Of a DNA stretch of 64,000 nucleotides, positions 44,948 through 54,100 are shown piece after piece. The position numbers and the translations under genes were made by a program. Under the pieces are notes generated by a model, which was given only the letters and a program-made list of their open reading frames with translations, made no database searches and had not been told where the DNA came from. Location: assembly GCF_030068545.1 (NCBI RefSeq), contig NZ_JASJOR010000011.1, forward strand, positions 62,001 to 126,000. Reading direction: 5' to 3'. The stretch's first letter is position 1; every line of letters starts with the position of its first letter. The stretch is from Xanthocytophaga flava. Its GTDB lineage: Bacteria > Bacteroidota > Bacteroidia > Cytophagales > 172606-1.

Positions 44948-45877
44948 ATGCAAGAAGTCAATTATTTAGTAGTGATAGTAGGTCCTACAGCAGTAGGGAA
45001 AACCGAATTGTGTGTGCGTTTAGCCCATTATTTTAAGACTGAAATCATATCAGCAGATTCGCGCCAGTTTTATCGTGAAATGATTATTGGCACGGCTAAG
45101 CCTACAACGGATGAACAAGAAGGAATAACACACCATTTCATCAATTCCCATAGTGTTGTAGAGGAGTACAATGCTGCTGCATTTGAGCAGGATGCATTGG
45201 CCTGCATTACAACTATCCTAGCACAACATAAGATTTGTATTCTTACAGGAGGTTCTACATTGTATATCAAAATGTTGACAGATGGGATGGATGAGATTCC
45301 TGATATTGATCCGGAAATCCGGGTACAACTTCAACATACATTAGATACACAGGGATTAGAGGTGTTGATCAAACAACTGGATGACCTGGACCCTGTATAT
45401 GGACAACAGGTAGATCGGGCAAATCCACAACGTGTGATGCGAGCTCTGGAAGTGAGTATAGGAACCGGGATGCCCTATTCTTCTTTTCGGAAAGGAAAAA
45501 AGGTAGAACGACCTTTTCAGATTATTAAAATTGGTCTGAATCGTGATCGGGAAGAGTTATATCAGCGAATTGATGCACGTATGGATCTGATGCTGCAAAA
45601 TGGTTTGGTAGAGGAAGTTCGTAATTTGATATCCTATAGAGACAAAAATGCTTTACAAACAGTAGGCTATAGAGAAGTGTTTGACTTTCTGGACGGTATG
45701 TATGACGAGGCTGAAATGATTCGTTTATTGAAACGAAACTCCAGACGGTATGCAAAACGTCAACTTACATGGTTTACCCGTGATACAGAATATCAGTGGT
45801 TTCACCCCAGGCAGTTTGATGAAATTGTACAGTATATAGAAAAACAAATGGCTAATCCTAAACTGCCAGAGGCTTAA
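44948..45877 (+). CDS. miaA: tRNA dimethylallyltransferase
   Basis: 309 residues from the ATG at 44948; the frame is open to 44852 but those residues are not MiaA-like. P-loop GPTAVGKTELC (residues 11-21), AEIISADSRQFYREM-like DSRQ substrate motif, TGGSTLYIKMLTDG, and the C-terminal RRYAKRQLTWFTRD tRNA-contact region. It adds a dimethylallyl group to A37 of UNN tRNAs. About 120 bases separate its start from that of the divergent kinase gene. It overlaps the convergent LemA-like gene by 20 bases. Confidence 0.95.
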   Translation: MQEVNYLVVIVGPTAVGKTELCVRLAHYFKTEIISADSRQFYREMIIGTAKPTTDEQEGITHHFINSHSVVEEYNAAAFEQDALACITTILAQHKICILTGGSTLYIKMLTDGMDEIPDIDPEIRVQLQHTLDTQGLEVLIKQLDDLDPVYGQQVDRANPQRVMRALEVSIGTGMPYSSFRKGKKVERPFQIIKIGLNRDREELYQRIDARMDLMLQNGLVEEVRNLISYRDKNALQTVGYREVFDFLDGMYDEAEMIRLLKRNSRRYAKRQLTWFTRDTEYQWFHPRQFDEIVQYIEKQMANPKLPEA

Positions 45878-46349
45878 ATCCAAATAAGGAGGCTATAATA
45901 CGATAAGGCATATGCTTGCATAGCTCATTGTAGTTGCCCCGTGCGGATCTGAATTTTTTCTGTGTTTGCAGCAGAAGAGATGCATTTTGGCTTAATGCTG
46001 TTTGTAACCGTTTGGCTTCGTTATTATCTGTAAATCCCAGGTTTTCGATAGACTCTGCAATTGTTTTGGATTCTGTAGTTAATTTGGTTTCATTGTAACC
46101 TTCCTGATCAACTACCAGATTAGTATTCAGTAATTCTCCTAATTGCATAAGTAGCTGTACCCGTTGAAATGCTACCTTGCCTACATTCTGAAGATATATG
46201 TCTGTATTACTTTTGCGGGTTCTCAAACTATTAAGAACCACCATACCCCACAGAAATATTGCTCCTGTAATAACCAGAAGTATAGGTAACACACCAATTC
46301 CTGTAACCTTAAATGCAAAAAGAGCGAAAATAATCATCTTATCTAACAA
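45858..46349 (-). CDS. LemA-like membrane protein
   Basis: 163 residues. One N-terminal membrane helix (about 15-40, VTGIGVLPILLVITGAIFLW), then helical hairpins (VAFQRVQLLMQLGELLNTNL, AKRLQTALSQNASLLLQTQK) and the ending ARGNYNELCKHMPYRIIASL followed by FGFKP, which is the LemA family C-terminal signature (GLFGFKP). The N-terminal membrane stretch is a bit longer than in standard LemA. Function of LemA is poorly known. The stop overlaps the miaA stop on the opposite strand. Upstream pfkA is separated by a terminator, so it is probably a separate unit. Confidence 0.65.
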   Translation of the reverse strand: MLDKMIIFALFAFKVTGIGVLPILLVITGAIFLWGMVVLNSLRTRKSNTDIYLQNVGKVAFQRVQLLMQLGELLNTNLVVDQEGYNETKLTTESKTIAESIENLGFTDNNEAKRLQTALSQNASLLLQTQKKFRSARGNYNELCKHMPYRIIASLFGFKPLAV

Positions 46350-46357
46350 CGGATAGT

Positions 46358-46405
46358 CAATATCAGACTTTGAACAAATGGTCTCCCATTCAAAGTCTGA
46401 TATTG
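46358..46405. terminator. Terminator after pfkA
   Basis: CAATATCAGACTTTGAA (46358-46374) and TTCAAAGTCTGATATTG (46389-46405) form a perfect 17-bp stem with a 14-base loop. It lies 15 bases beyond the pfkA stop (minus) and 9 before the LemA-like start. No T tract is present, so it may instead act as a processing or attenuation hairpin. Confidence 0.6.
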
Positions 46406-46419
46406 TGTGACTTATACTA

Positions 46420-47388
46420 TTATATACTTAAAATCTCTACAATGCGAACCAGTTCATCACTGATAGGTTTGCTTAAACTGATACAGTCACGGAAAGGAGT
46501 ATAGGTCAGCTTGTTGTTAATGATACCTACCATTACCCCTTGCTGGCCATTGATCAGACCTTCTACTGCACCAACACCCAAACGACTTGCCAGAATCCGA
46601 TCAAATGCTGTGGGGCTACCACCACGCTGAATATGACCAAGATTAGTAATACGTATATCCGCATCCGGAAAATGTTTCTTTACTGTTGTTCCCACTTCTG
46701 TAGCTCCTCCACTTTCTCCTTCTGCTACAATAATGATAAAAGAAGATTTGGAGCGACTCCAGCCTTCTTCCAACGTTTTAATAACTTCTCCAATAGGAGT
46801 AAAAGTTTCCGGAACCATTACTAGTTCTGCACCACCACCAATACCAGACTGAATAGCAATATATCCTGAGTCACGACCCATTACTTCGATGAAGAAAATA
46901 CGGTCGTGAGAATCTGCTGTATCCCGGATCTTGTCAATGGCATCCAATGCTGTATTTACAGCTGTATCATAGCCAATTGTATAATCGGTGCCATATAAGT
47001 CATTGTCAATAGTTCCTGGAGCTCCTACTGCGGGTATACCATATTCTTCATAAAATATAGAGGCTCCTGTAAAGGTTCCGTTTCCCCCAATTGCTACCAA
47101 TCCTTCAATACCATATTTTTGTAACTGATCGTATGCTTTTGCCCGGCCTTCTTTGGTCATGAACTCTTTACTACGGGCAGATTTTAAAATGGTTCCCCCT
47201 TTTTGGATGATATTGCTAACAGAATAGGATTGCATTTGAGAAATTTCTCCCCTGATCATGCCATCATATCCATGACGGATTCCATATACTTCCAATCCAT
47301 AATAAATAGCGCTTCGGACAACTGCACGCACACAAGCGTTCATGCCAGGGGCGTCTCCCCCAGAGGTGAAAATGGCTATTTTCTTCAT
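46420..47388 (-). CDS. pfkA: ATP-dependent 6-phosphofructokinase
   Basis: 322 residues, the normal length for bacterial PfkA. Typical motifs: IFTSGGDAPGMNACVRAVVR (start), GGNGTFTGA, PGTIDNDLYGTDYTIGYDTA with the catalytic Asp, MGRDSGYIA, and LGHIQRGGSPTAFDRILASRLG. It phosphorylates fructose 6-phosphate in glycolysis. Gly in GGNGT at the ATP-binding position indicates ATP rather than pyrophosphate use. It stands alone with 499 bases of upstream sequence. Confidence 0.96.
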   Translation of the reverse strand: MKKIAIFTSGGDAPGMNACVRAVVRSAIYYGLEVYGIRHGYDGMIRGEISQMQSYSVSNIIQKGGTILKSARSKEFMTKEGRAKAYDQLQKYGIEGLVAIGGNGTFTGASIFYEEYGIPAVGAPGTIDNDLYGTDYTIGYDTAVNTALDAIDKIRDTADSHDRIFFIEVMGRDSGYIAIQSGIGGGAELVMVPETFTPIGEVIKTLEEGWSRSKSSFIIIVAEGESGGATEVGTTVKKHFPDADIRITNLGHIQRGGSPTAFDRILASRLGVGAVEGLINGQQGVMVGIINNKLTYTPFRDCISLSKPISDELVRIVEILSI

Positions 47389-47887
47389 AATTTTGATTTC
47401 AGGTAGCTTATTTCCGGATAATATGAAAGAAACTGGCTGCCTGATAATTTAATTGGCTATTTGCCAGATATGCAATGAATATACAGATATGTTTTGACTA
47501 TATATCTTGCTTGTATAATGATTCAGATTTTACAACTCGTTAAAAACGGTTGCGAAAATACACAGCTAAACTGAATAGTGGTATGAATTCTTTATAAAAA
47601 TTGTGTTAAATCCTGAAAAAGGACTTTTAATACTTTAGTATCCCATCTTTTACTTCTATAATCTTATGTTCGATCGGGAAAATAATATCGGCTTTTCTTT
47701 CACATCCTCAGAGTTTAAATTCTATATTTGAACCATTTTCCAGAAAACAATCTAAACTAATTTCATTGAAAGGAGACGTTATTAATAAAGTTAGTCTATT
47801 TACTCAGTATTACAATCAATAGTTTGTTTGCCGAGGCGTAAAAGAAAACTTTGTTTTATAGTAGTTGCTCTTCAATATTCTGAACGC
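47389..47887. other. 499-base divergent promoter region
   Basis: No gene. It separates pfkA (minus) and the YfhO gene (plus). A perfect TAnnTTTG box (TATATTTG, 47723-47730) could drive the YfhO gene with a leader of about 150 bases, but no TTTG -33 box is apparent. A small hairpin occurs near TCCTGAAAAAGGA (47611-47623). No riboswitch was recognised. Confidence 0.45.
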
Positions 47888-50359
47888 ATGAAAACCAACA
47901 ACCTCTTGCAAAAAGCCATTCCACATGTATTGGCCATTGTGGCTTTTCTGATTATCACTTTTGTTTATTTCTCGCCCGTCCTGGATGGAAAGACTATCTC
48001 TCAACATGATATTGTTCAGGCGAAAGGAGCAGGGCATGAAGCAAGCTTGTATCGTGAAAAGACAGGGCATTATCCTATGTGGACGAATAGTATGTTTGGA
48101 GGAATGCCTACTTATCTTATTGCGGCAGATTATCCTAACAGCTGGACTACCAAAGTAGGTCGTTTCTTTGCTAATCTATTACCAGAGCCAGCAAACTATG
48201 TGTTTTTGTATCTGATCGGATTTTATATTCTGCTGGCTGCATTGGGGTTTGATGCATGGATAGGTGTATTAGGGGCAATAGGGTTTGCTTTTTGTAGCTA
48301 TAATCTAATAAATATAGAAGCAGGTCACGCTTCCAAAGTAATTGCGATGGGATTTTTGCCTCCTATATTAGGCGGGGTAATCCTGGCATTTCGGGGCAGG
48401 TATTGGATTGGAGGTGCGTTAGTAGGACTCTTTTTAGGGATGCATATCTATGGAAACCATGTGCAGATTACATTTTACATGTTTCTGACTATCGGATTCT
48501 ATGTGCTGATGGAGTTAATTGTTTCTATTCGTGAAAAACGGATAAAACCATTTTTGATTGCTTCGGCAGTACTGGGTGTCGCTGTTGTACTGGCAGTAGG
48601 ATCTCATGCTTCACGATTGATGACTACCAGTGAATATTCTAAAGAAAGTATCCGAGGGAAGTCAGAATTGACACCTAAACCAGCAACTGGAGATGATAAG
48701 GGGGTTAATGCAGATGGTCTGGACTATGATTATGCGTTTCGCTGGAGCTATGGTAAGATGGAGACATTTACCTTGTTGATTCCTGATTTTTATGGTGGTG
48801 GAACGATGTCTAAAAGCATTGGAAAAAGTTCAGCCATGTATAATGCCCTAATGGAGAAGGGTGCTTCTGATGCACAAGCCAAACAAATTGTAGCACAATT
48901 ATCTGGTGCTTTATATTGGGGAGATCAACCAACTACAGGTGGACCAACCTATGCTGGAGCTGTTATTCTATTTCTGTTTGTCTTGGGAATGTTTATTATC
49001 CCGAATCGTATCAAGTGGTGGATTCTGGGTTGTGCTGTATTTATGACTATGCTTGCATGGGGCAAAAACTTTTTCCTCAATGATATTTTATTTACCTATG
49101 TTCCTTTGTTTGATAAGTTCCGTGCAGTGACTATGACACTTGCCTTAACACAGGTATTTCTGGTGTTAGGAGCTGCTATGGCTGTGCAGGAACTGATCCG
49201 TGGAGACTATAGCTGGACTAAACTTCAGCGTCCTTTGATCTGGAGTTTTGGTTTGACAGGTGGTATTGCTTTGTTATTTACATTATTAGGAGGCGCTTTC
49301 TTCGATTTTCGTAGTGATATAGTTGACTCACAACTTGCTCAGGGATATGGAGACTGGATTATACGTCCGATACGTGATGACAGAGCTTCCATATTGCGTG
49401 GAGATGCTTTTCGCAGCTTTCTGTTTATTGTGGTGGCTGCAGGGGTAATTATTGCGTTTTTATTCAAACGTCTCTCTCCTTCACTTATGGTCTTGGTATT
49501 GGGAGCGGTTGTGCTGACTGATATGTTTGCTGTTGATAAGCGCTATGTGAACAATGACGATTTTACTGTTGACAGACGTGACCAGCAGCGGGCATTTATT
49601 AAACCAACACCTGCGGATGAACAGATTTTGAGAGATACCACTCAATACAGAGTATTTAATTATGCGGCAAGTCCGTTTCAGGATGCTACTACTTCCTATT
49701 TCCATCATTCAGTAGGAGGATATCATGGTGCCAAGATGCGTCGGTATAGTGATGTTATTGACAGCGTTTTGGCAAAAGGAAGCATCAAAGGCCTTAATAT
49801 GCTGAATACAAAGTATGTAATTGTACCAGATCAGAAAACTGGTCAGATATTTGTTCAGCAGAATCCGGAGGCATTGGGTAATGCTTGGTTTGTAAAGGAA
49901 TATAAAATTGTTCCGAATGCTGATGAAGAAATTAAAGCCATTGAGACTTTTGAACCCAAGACGACTGCTATTATTGATAAACGTTTTGAAAAAGACTTGA
50001 ATGGTTTAACTATTCAGTTTGATAGCACTGCAACTATTAAACTTACAAGCTATTCTCCTGACCATTTGGTATATGAGTCGAATGCGCAGACTCCTCAACT
50101 GGCTGTATTCTCCGAGATTTACTATGCTAACAAAGATTACTGGCAGGCTACCATAGATGATAAGCCCGTACCTCATTTTCGTGTGAATTACATCTTGCGT
50201 GGTATGGTTGTACCTGCTGGAAAACACAAGATTACGTTTACTTTTATCAGTACTACCTACCAACAGGGTGAGCATATTGCGTTGTTTAGCTCTATTGCCT
50301 TGTTTGCATTTGTGGGCGCTGCAATCTTTTTATCTGCCAAGCAAAAGAATAAGGCATAA
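47888..50359 (+). CDS. YfhO-family multi-span membrane protein
   Basis: 823 residues from the ATG at 47888. The longer frame to 47828 is basic and not signal-like. At least ten membrane helices in the first 530 residues (VLAIVAFLIITFVYFSPVLD; LYLIGFYILLAALGFDAWIG; ILGCAVFMTMLAWGKNFFL), then a large extracytoplasmic beta domain (about 560-790, RVFNYAASPFQDATTSYFHH, STYQQGEHIALF), then a C-terminal helix. YfhO proteins are GT-C-like membrane proteins linked to cell-envelope glycosylation in Firmicutes. In Bacteroidota the role is not known. The start motif KTISQHDIVQAKGAGHE is the family hallmark here. The next gene is the ion channel. Confidence 0.85.
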   Translation: MKTNNLLQKAIPHVLAIVAFLIITFVYFSPVLDGKTISQHDIVQAKGAGHEASLYREKTGHYPMWTNSMFGGMPTYLIAADYPNSWTTKVGRFFANLLPEPANYVFLYLIGFYILLAALGFDAWIGVLGAIGFAFCSYNLINIEAGHASKVIAMGFLPPILGGVILAFRGRYWIGGALVGLFLGMHIYGNHVQITFYMFLTIGFYVLMELIVSIREKRIKPFLIASAVLGVAVVLAVGSHASRLMTTSEYSKESIRGKSELTPKPATGDDKGVNADGLDYDYAFRWSYGKMETFTLLIPDFYGGGTMSKSIGKSSAMYNALMEKGASDAQAKQIVAQLSGALYWGDQPTTGGPTYAGAVILFLFVLGMFIIPNRIKWWILGCAVFMTMLAWGKNFFLNDILFTYVPLFDKFRAVTMTLALTQVFLVLGAAMAVQELIRGDYSWTKLQRPLIWSFGLTGGIALLFTLLGGAFFDFRSDIVDSQLAQGYGDWIIRPIRDDRASILRGDAFRSFLFIVVAAGVIIAFLFKRLSPSLMVLVLGAVVLTDMFAVDKRYVNNDDFTVDRRDQQRAFIKPTPADEQILRDTTQYRVFNYAASPFQDATTSYFHHSVGGYHGAKMRRYSDVIDSVLAKGSIKGLNMLNTKYVIVPDQKTGQIFVQQNPEALGNAWFVKEYKIVPNADEEIKAIETFEPKTTAIIDKRFEKDLNGLTIQFDSTATIKLTSYSPDHLVYESNAQTPQLAVFSEIYYANKDYWQATIDDKPVPHFRVNYILRGMVVPAGKHKITFTFISTTYQQGEHIALFSSIALFAFVGAAIFLSAKQKNKA

Positions 50360-50456
50360 ACTTTATATTAAAAGCTCATCTGGATGGCTATCTCTTTTAC
50401 ATCATCCAGATGAGTATCCTCAACTGTTTATATTTACAGTCAAGCATTTGAATCAT

Positions 50457-51449
50457 ATGCTTCTTCTTGCAAGAAATCTTCGAAGCTTTCTTTTATTTGT
50501 TTTAGTTTTAATAGGGATAGGTACCTGTAATAGCCTTTATGCACAGACAAGCACACCTGATACCGTTCGTATAGGTTGTTATTTGTTAAGTTTACATGAC
50601 CTTGATTTTCGCGAGCAGGAATACACAGCTCGGTTTTGGGTTTGGATGGTATACAATAAAAAGCTGGAGGACCTGGAAAATAGTCTGGAGATTGCCAATG
50701 CCAAAGAAGTAACAGTTGATGAAGTGGTGATAGATAGTCTGGAAGGGAAAAAGTGGGTACAGTTTAAGTTAAAATGTATTATGAAAGAAAACTGGGCTAT
50801 CCAGCATTTTCCTTTTGACCGACAACGACTTCAGATACTTGTAGAGAACTCAAAATATGATCAGTCAAGTTTGATTTTTATGCCAGATACCAGTGGAAAA
50901 TTATATGATCCGGATATGACAATCTCTGGCTGGAAAATTCGAAAGACTGCTATTGAGATCGGAACCAGCGAATACAAAACAGGATTTGGGGATTCTCGTC
51001 TGGAACACTTTAATGCGGCCTATTCACAACTGGCAGTTGTTGTAGATGTTGAACGCAATGCCTGGGGATTATTCTTTAAATTATTTCTGGGAATGTATGT
51101 TGCATTTGCGATTGCTTACGTTACTTTTTTTATAGATGCTCAACACGCAGATGCTCGTTTTGGATTACCAGTAGGGGGATTATTTGCCGCAGTGGGTAAC
51201 AAATATGTGATTGATGGCTATTTGCCATTCTCTTCTCAATTGACTATAGTAGACATTCTCCATGGAGCTACCTTTCTGGCAATCTTCTTTACTGTGATGT
51301 TTTCTGTTATTTCTTTGCGTATAGACGATACCGGAAAACGTAAACAATCTCAGAAAACAGATCGGACAGTAGGTTTTATCATTTTGGGAATATACGGACT
51401 CATAAACTGTATTATGCTGATTCTCTCGGTATTTCATATTGGAGGCTAA
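50457..51449 (+). CDS. Bacterial pentameric ligand-gated ion channel (Cys-loop superfamily)
   Basis: 330 residues from the ATG at 50457 (the open frame extends back into the YfhO gene, but this start gives a signal peptide to about 30). Residues about 35-200 form the extracellular beta-sandwich. It carries the pro-loop HFPFDRQRLQILVE (117-130), which aligns with the Cys-loop of eukaryotic receptors but has Glu111 and Leu125 instead of the two Cys, as in prokaryotic channels. Four membrane helices follow: M1 204-226, M2 about 234-252 (GLPVGGLFAAVGNKYVIDGY), M3 262-287, M4 306-326, with a short M3-M4 loop of about 18 residues. Together this is the GLIC/ELIC architecture. Ligand and ion are unknown. 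Confidence 0.88.
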   Translation: MLLLARNLRSFLLFVLVLIGIGTCNSLYAQTSTPDTVRIGCYLLSLHDLDFREQEYTARFWVWMVYNKKLEDLENSLEIANAKEVTVDEVVIDSLEGKKWVQFKLKCIMKENWAIQHFPFDRQRLQILVENSKYDQSSLIFMPDTSGKLYDPDMTISGWKIRKTAIEIGTSEYKTGFGDSRLEHFNAAYSQLAVVVDVERNAWGLFFKLFLGMYVAFAIAYVTFFIDAQHADARFGLPVGGLFAAVGNKYVIDGYLPFSSQLTIVDILHGATFLAIFFTVMFSVISLRIDDTGKRKQSQKTDRTVGFIILGIYGLINCIMLILSVFHIGG

Positions 51450-51542
51450 CAAACATAAGTGTTTTGTTAAAAAACATACATATATACATGTATAAAATAT
51501 AGCGTATGTTTCAAAGAATTAGTTTTTTTATAGTAAAGTCCC

Positions 51543-51550
51543 TATTTTTG
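51543..51550 (+). promoter_or_regulatory. -7 promoter box
   Basis: TATTTTTG matches TAnnTTTG and lies 29 bases before the lipoprotein ATG. A -33 box is not clear; an A/T tract at 51523-51530 may substitute. Confidence 0.4.
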
Positions 51551-51579
51551 TTATAAACCTTTACTTTATTAGCGTCTAA

Positions 51580-52020
51580 ATGAGAAAAATCAACATTTTC
51601 CTTACCACACTCTGTTTGATCAGCATTATTGTAGGAGGAGCTTCCTGCAAAAAAAGTACACCTAAAACTAAAACTGAATTAATCAGCCAGACCTGGAAAG
51701 TTCAGAAGGCAGAAGAGAACGGAACAACCGTTTTTGAAATTGGAGGAGTTCAAACTGCAAACTATACACCATTGCGTTTAAGTTTTAATAGTACAGGCTT
51801 TACATGGATTGACTCTCAGAACAATTCTTCTTCCGGAACGTGGATATTTGCTTCCAATGATACTGAAATCAAGTTTACAGTTCCAAATAATACTAGCTTC
51901 AGCCCTGCTACAGTTACTATGAGCGATTTATCTGAAGACAGATTGACTATAAAATATACTACTACTAATACCAAAGGCCAAACAACCAATGTAACACTGT
52001 ATCTGGTGCCTGCTGGTTAG
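51580..52020 (+). CDS. Lipocalin-like lipoprotein
   Basis: 146 residues. The lipobox ends at Cys23 (VGGASCKKST). The rest has the pattern of small Bacteroidota lipocalin-like (DUF4923/DUF5004-type) proteins: LISQTWKVQKAEENG at the first strand, LRLSFNSTGFTWIDSQNNSS, GTWIFASNDTEIKFTVPNN and LSEDRLTIKYTTTNTKGQT. These probably bind small hydrophobic ligands or act structurally; nothing specific is known. Own promoter box and a strong terminator suggest a single-gene unit. Confidence 0.7.
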   Translation: MRKINIFLTTLCLISIIVGGASCKKSTPKTKTELISQTWKVQKAEENGTTVFEIGGVQTANYTPLRLSFNSTGFTWIDSQNNSSSGTWIFASNDTEIKFTVPNNTSFSPATVTMSDLSEDRLTIKYTTTNTKGQTTNVTLYLVPAG

Positions 52021-52035
52021 TTTTCAGCATTATAT

Positions 52036-52090
52036 CTACACCAAATAAAAAACCTGTCTTGTTGTGAGACAGGTTTTTTATTTGGTGTAG
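52036..52090. terminator. Strong intrinsic terminator
   Basis: CTACACCAAATAAAAAACCT and the continuing GTCT pair with AGACAGGTTTTTTATTTGGT plus GTAG, a perfect stem of 24 bp, with an internal T tract. It starts 15 bases past the lipoprotein stop. Confidence 0.85.
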
Positions 52091-52157
52091 TTTATAGAAA
52101 TTGGATTTTGTGATGAAAGTTTGATTCTGTTACAAGCATGATTTGAATGCTATTGAT

Positions 52158-52165
52158 TACTTTTG
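52158..52165 (+). promoter_or_regulatory. -7 promoter box
   Basis: TACTTTTG is an exact TAnnTTTG match 31 bases before the reductase ATG. A matching -33 box is not evident. Confidence 0.4.
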
Positions 52166-52196
52166 CCTCCTGATAAAATCAACATTGTTAATATAC

Positions 52197-53258
52197 ATGA
52201 GTAAATATCATTTTTTAAAAGTCGAAAAAATTGTTCGGGAAACGCCTGATGCGATTTCTGTACATTTTGAGCAGCCTGCAAATCAGCGCATTTTATATAA
52301 ATCGGGTCAATTTCTTACCTTATTGGTTCCTATTAACGGAACAACAGAACGCCGTTCCTATTCTATGTGTAGCTCACCTGCTACAGAGAATAGTTTGATT
52401 GTAACTGTAAAAAGGGTAGAAGGAGGGAAGGTATCAAACTTTCTGAATGATCAACTGAAACCAGGTGCATTAGTTGAAGTGATGGAGCCTATGGGAACAT
52501 TTACTATCGAGCCTAATGCTGAAAAGCAGCGACATATTATACTGATTGGAGCGGGTAGTGGTATTACACCTCTGATGTCTATTGCTAAAACCATTCTGCA
52601 TACAGAGCCCCGTAGTCGGGTATCTATCATATATGGCAACAGAAATGAACAGTCTATTATCTTTAAAGAGGAATTGGCTGCTCTTACTCAGAAGTTTGCA
52701 GGTAGATTAGATGTGATTCATATATTAAGTCAGCCCGCATCTTCCTGGACTGGTCATGTTGGGCGACTGAATCAGTCATTGATATTAAAGATGTTGGAGC
52801 ATTTGCCTAAATGGACAGATACAGAGTACTTTATCTGTGGTCCGGATGGTATGATGGAAGAAGCCAAACAGGCATTGCGTATTCTGCAAATACCCTCAGA
52901 GAGAATACATTCCGAAAGCTTTTTAACTGCAACTAAAGAATCCGTACATGGAGAAGTGGTAGAAGATACAACAGGTGAGGTGAAAGATTATACAGTGACA
53001 ATTGTATATGAAGGAGCTGAATATAAAGTAGCAGTACCTGCCAAAAAAACTATACTGGAAGCGGCATTGGATAATGATATTGATCTTCCTTACTCCTGTC
53101 AGAGTGGTATGTGTACTGCCTGTATGGGTAAGTGTGTAAGTGGAAAGGTTTTATTAGATGAAGAAGATGGATTGTCAGAAACAGAGATCAAACAGGGATA
53201 TATCCTTACCTGTGTAGGCCATCCTCTAACCAGCGATGTTGTGATTGAGATTGATTGA
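52197..53258 (+). CDS. PaaE-like ferredoxin-linked flavin reductase
   Basis: 353 residues from the ATG at 52197. Three parts: an FAD-binding barrel with RRSYSMCSS (53-60), an NAD(P) domain with IGAGSGITPLMSI (117-129), and a C-terminal plant-type 2Fe-2S domain with Cys301, Cys306, Cys309 and Cys339 (SCQSGMCTACMGKC, ILTCVG). This is the layout of PaaE/HmpX-type oxidoreductases, which move electrons from NAD(P)H through FAD and the cluster to a partner oxygenase. No oxygenase genes are adjacent, so it could serve another acceptor. Gene symbol paaE is not assigned for that reason. Confidence 0.9.
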   Translation: MSKYHFLKVEKIVRETPDAISVHFEQPANQRILYKSGQFLTLLVPINGTTERRSYSMCSSPATENSLIVTVKRVEGGKVSNFLNDQLKPGALVEVMEPMGTFTIEPNAEKQRHIILIGAGSGITPLMSIAKTILHTEPRSRVSIIYGNRNEQSIIFKEELAALTQKFAGRLDVIHILSQPASSWTGHVGRLNQSLILKMLEHLPKWTDTEYFICGPDGMMEEAKQALRILQIPSERIHSESFLTATKESVHGEVVEDTTGEVKDYTVTIVYEGAEYKVAVPAKKTILEAALDNDIDLPYSCQSGMCTACMGKCVSGKVLLDEEDGLSETEIKQGYILTCVGHPLTSDVVIEID

Positions 53259-53277
53259 TAAAGCAAATAGAAAGACT

Positions 53278-53323
53278 ATAAAAGAAAAACGCCATACAGG
53301 ATTGCATGGCGTTTTTCTTTTAT
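53278..53323. terminator. Bidirectional terminator
   Basis: ATAAAAGAAAAACGCCAT (from 53278) pairs with ATGGCGTTTTTCTTTTAT (to 53323), 18 bp perfect. Separates the convergent reductase and YugP-like genes. Confidence 0.85.
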
Positions 53324-53337
53324 AAATCATAGTGTCA

Positions 53338-54042
53338 TTAGTCATCTCTGCGGCCCATGAATACGAATATCCAGTAGGCAAGTTGAGCGAGTGCACCAAT
53401 AGCTGCTACTACATAAGTCATGGCAGCCCATTTAAGCGCATCTTTTGCCATGTCATGTTCTCTTTGAGTAACTACTCCACTATTTTCCATCCAAACTAAT
53501 GCCCGGCGGCTAGCATCAAATTCTACAGGAAGTGTAATGGTGGAGAACAACGCCAAACCTGCATTGGCTCCTATTAATACCAGCAACAGAATATTACCCA
53601 TTGCTCCATGACCCTGGAAGATAGAGTAACCTACACCAAAAAGAATAAGCATATTCAAAACCTGAAGTACATTACCACAAATACTTACTACAGGCACCAA
53701 TGCTGAACGCATTTGTAAAGGTCCATATGAAGTTGCATGCTGCACTGCGTGTCCACATTCATGAGAGGCTACTGCTACTGCTGCTGCATTACGTCCATAA
53801 TATACATCCTGACTCAGGTTGACTGTTTTATCTGCTGGATTATAGTGGTCAGTGAGTTGGCCTTCTACAGCTGTTATCCGAACATCAAAAATATTATTGT
53901 CTCGCAGCATTTTGGCGGCAGCTTCTGCTCCGCTCATTCCACCTGCTAATGGAATTTGTGAATATTGCGCAAATTTGCTTTTAAGTTGCCAGCTCACAAA
54001 CATGCTGACAAGCATGGTTACAATACTGATAAGAAAGATCAT
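53338..54042 (-). CDS. YugP-type membrane zinc metallopeptidase
   Basis: 234 residues. First helix near residues 2-18 (FLISIVTMLVSMFVSWQL). The HExxH-type metal site is HECGH in VAVASHECGHAVQHAT (about 93-107), after the family motif DHYNPADKTVNLSQDVYYG. Two or three more helices follow (PVVSICGNVLQVLNMLILFG; GNILLLVLIGANAGLALFST; YVVAAIGALAQLAYWIFVFM). It is an integral-membrane neutral zinc protease of the peptidase M-type Zn_pept_2 family, with unknown substrate. It lies 58 bases after the heptose adenylyltransferase-like gene. Confidence 0.92.
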   Translation of the reverse strand: MIFLISIVTMLVSMFVSWQLKSKFAQYSQIPLAGGMSGAEAAAKMLRDNNIFDVRITAVEGQLTDHYNPADKTVNLSQDVYYGRNAAAVAVASHECGHAVQHATSYGPLQMRSALVPVVSICGNVLQVLNMLILFGVGYSIFQGHGAMGNILLLVLIGANAGLALFSTITLPVEFDASRRALVWMENSGVVTQREHDMAKDALKWAAMTYVVAAIGALAQLAYWIFVFMGRRDD

Positions 54043-54100
54043 AGTTGTGTGTTTATTTAATTTTAATTACCGAGGTAGACGAACAGGTTTTATAAAAATT

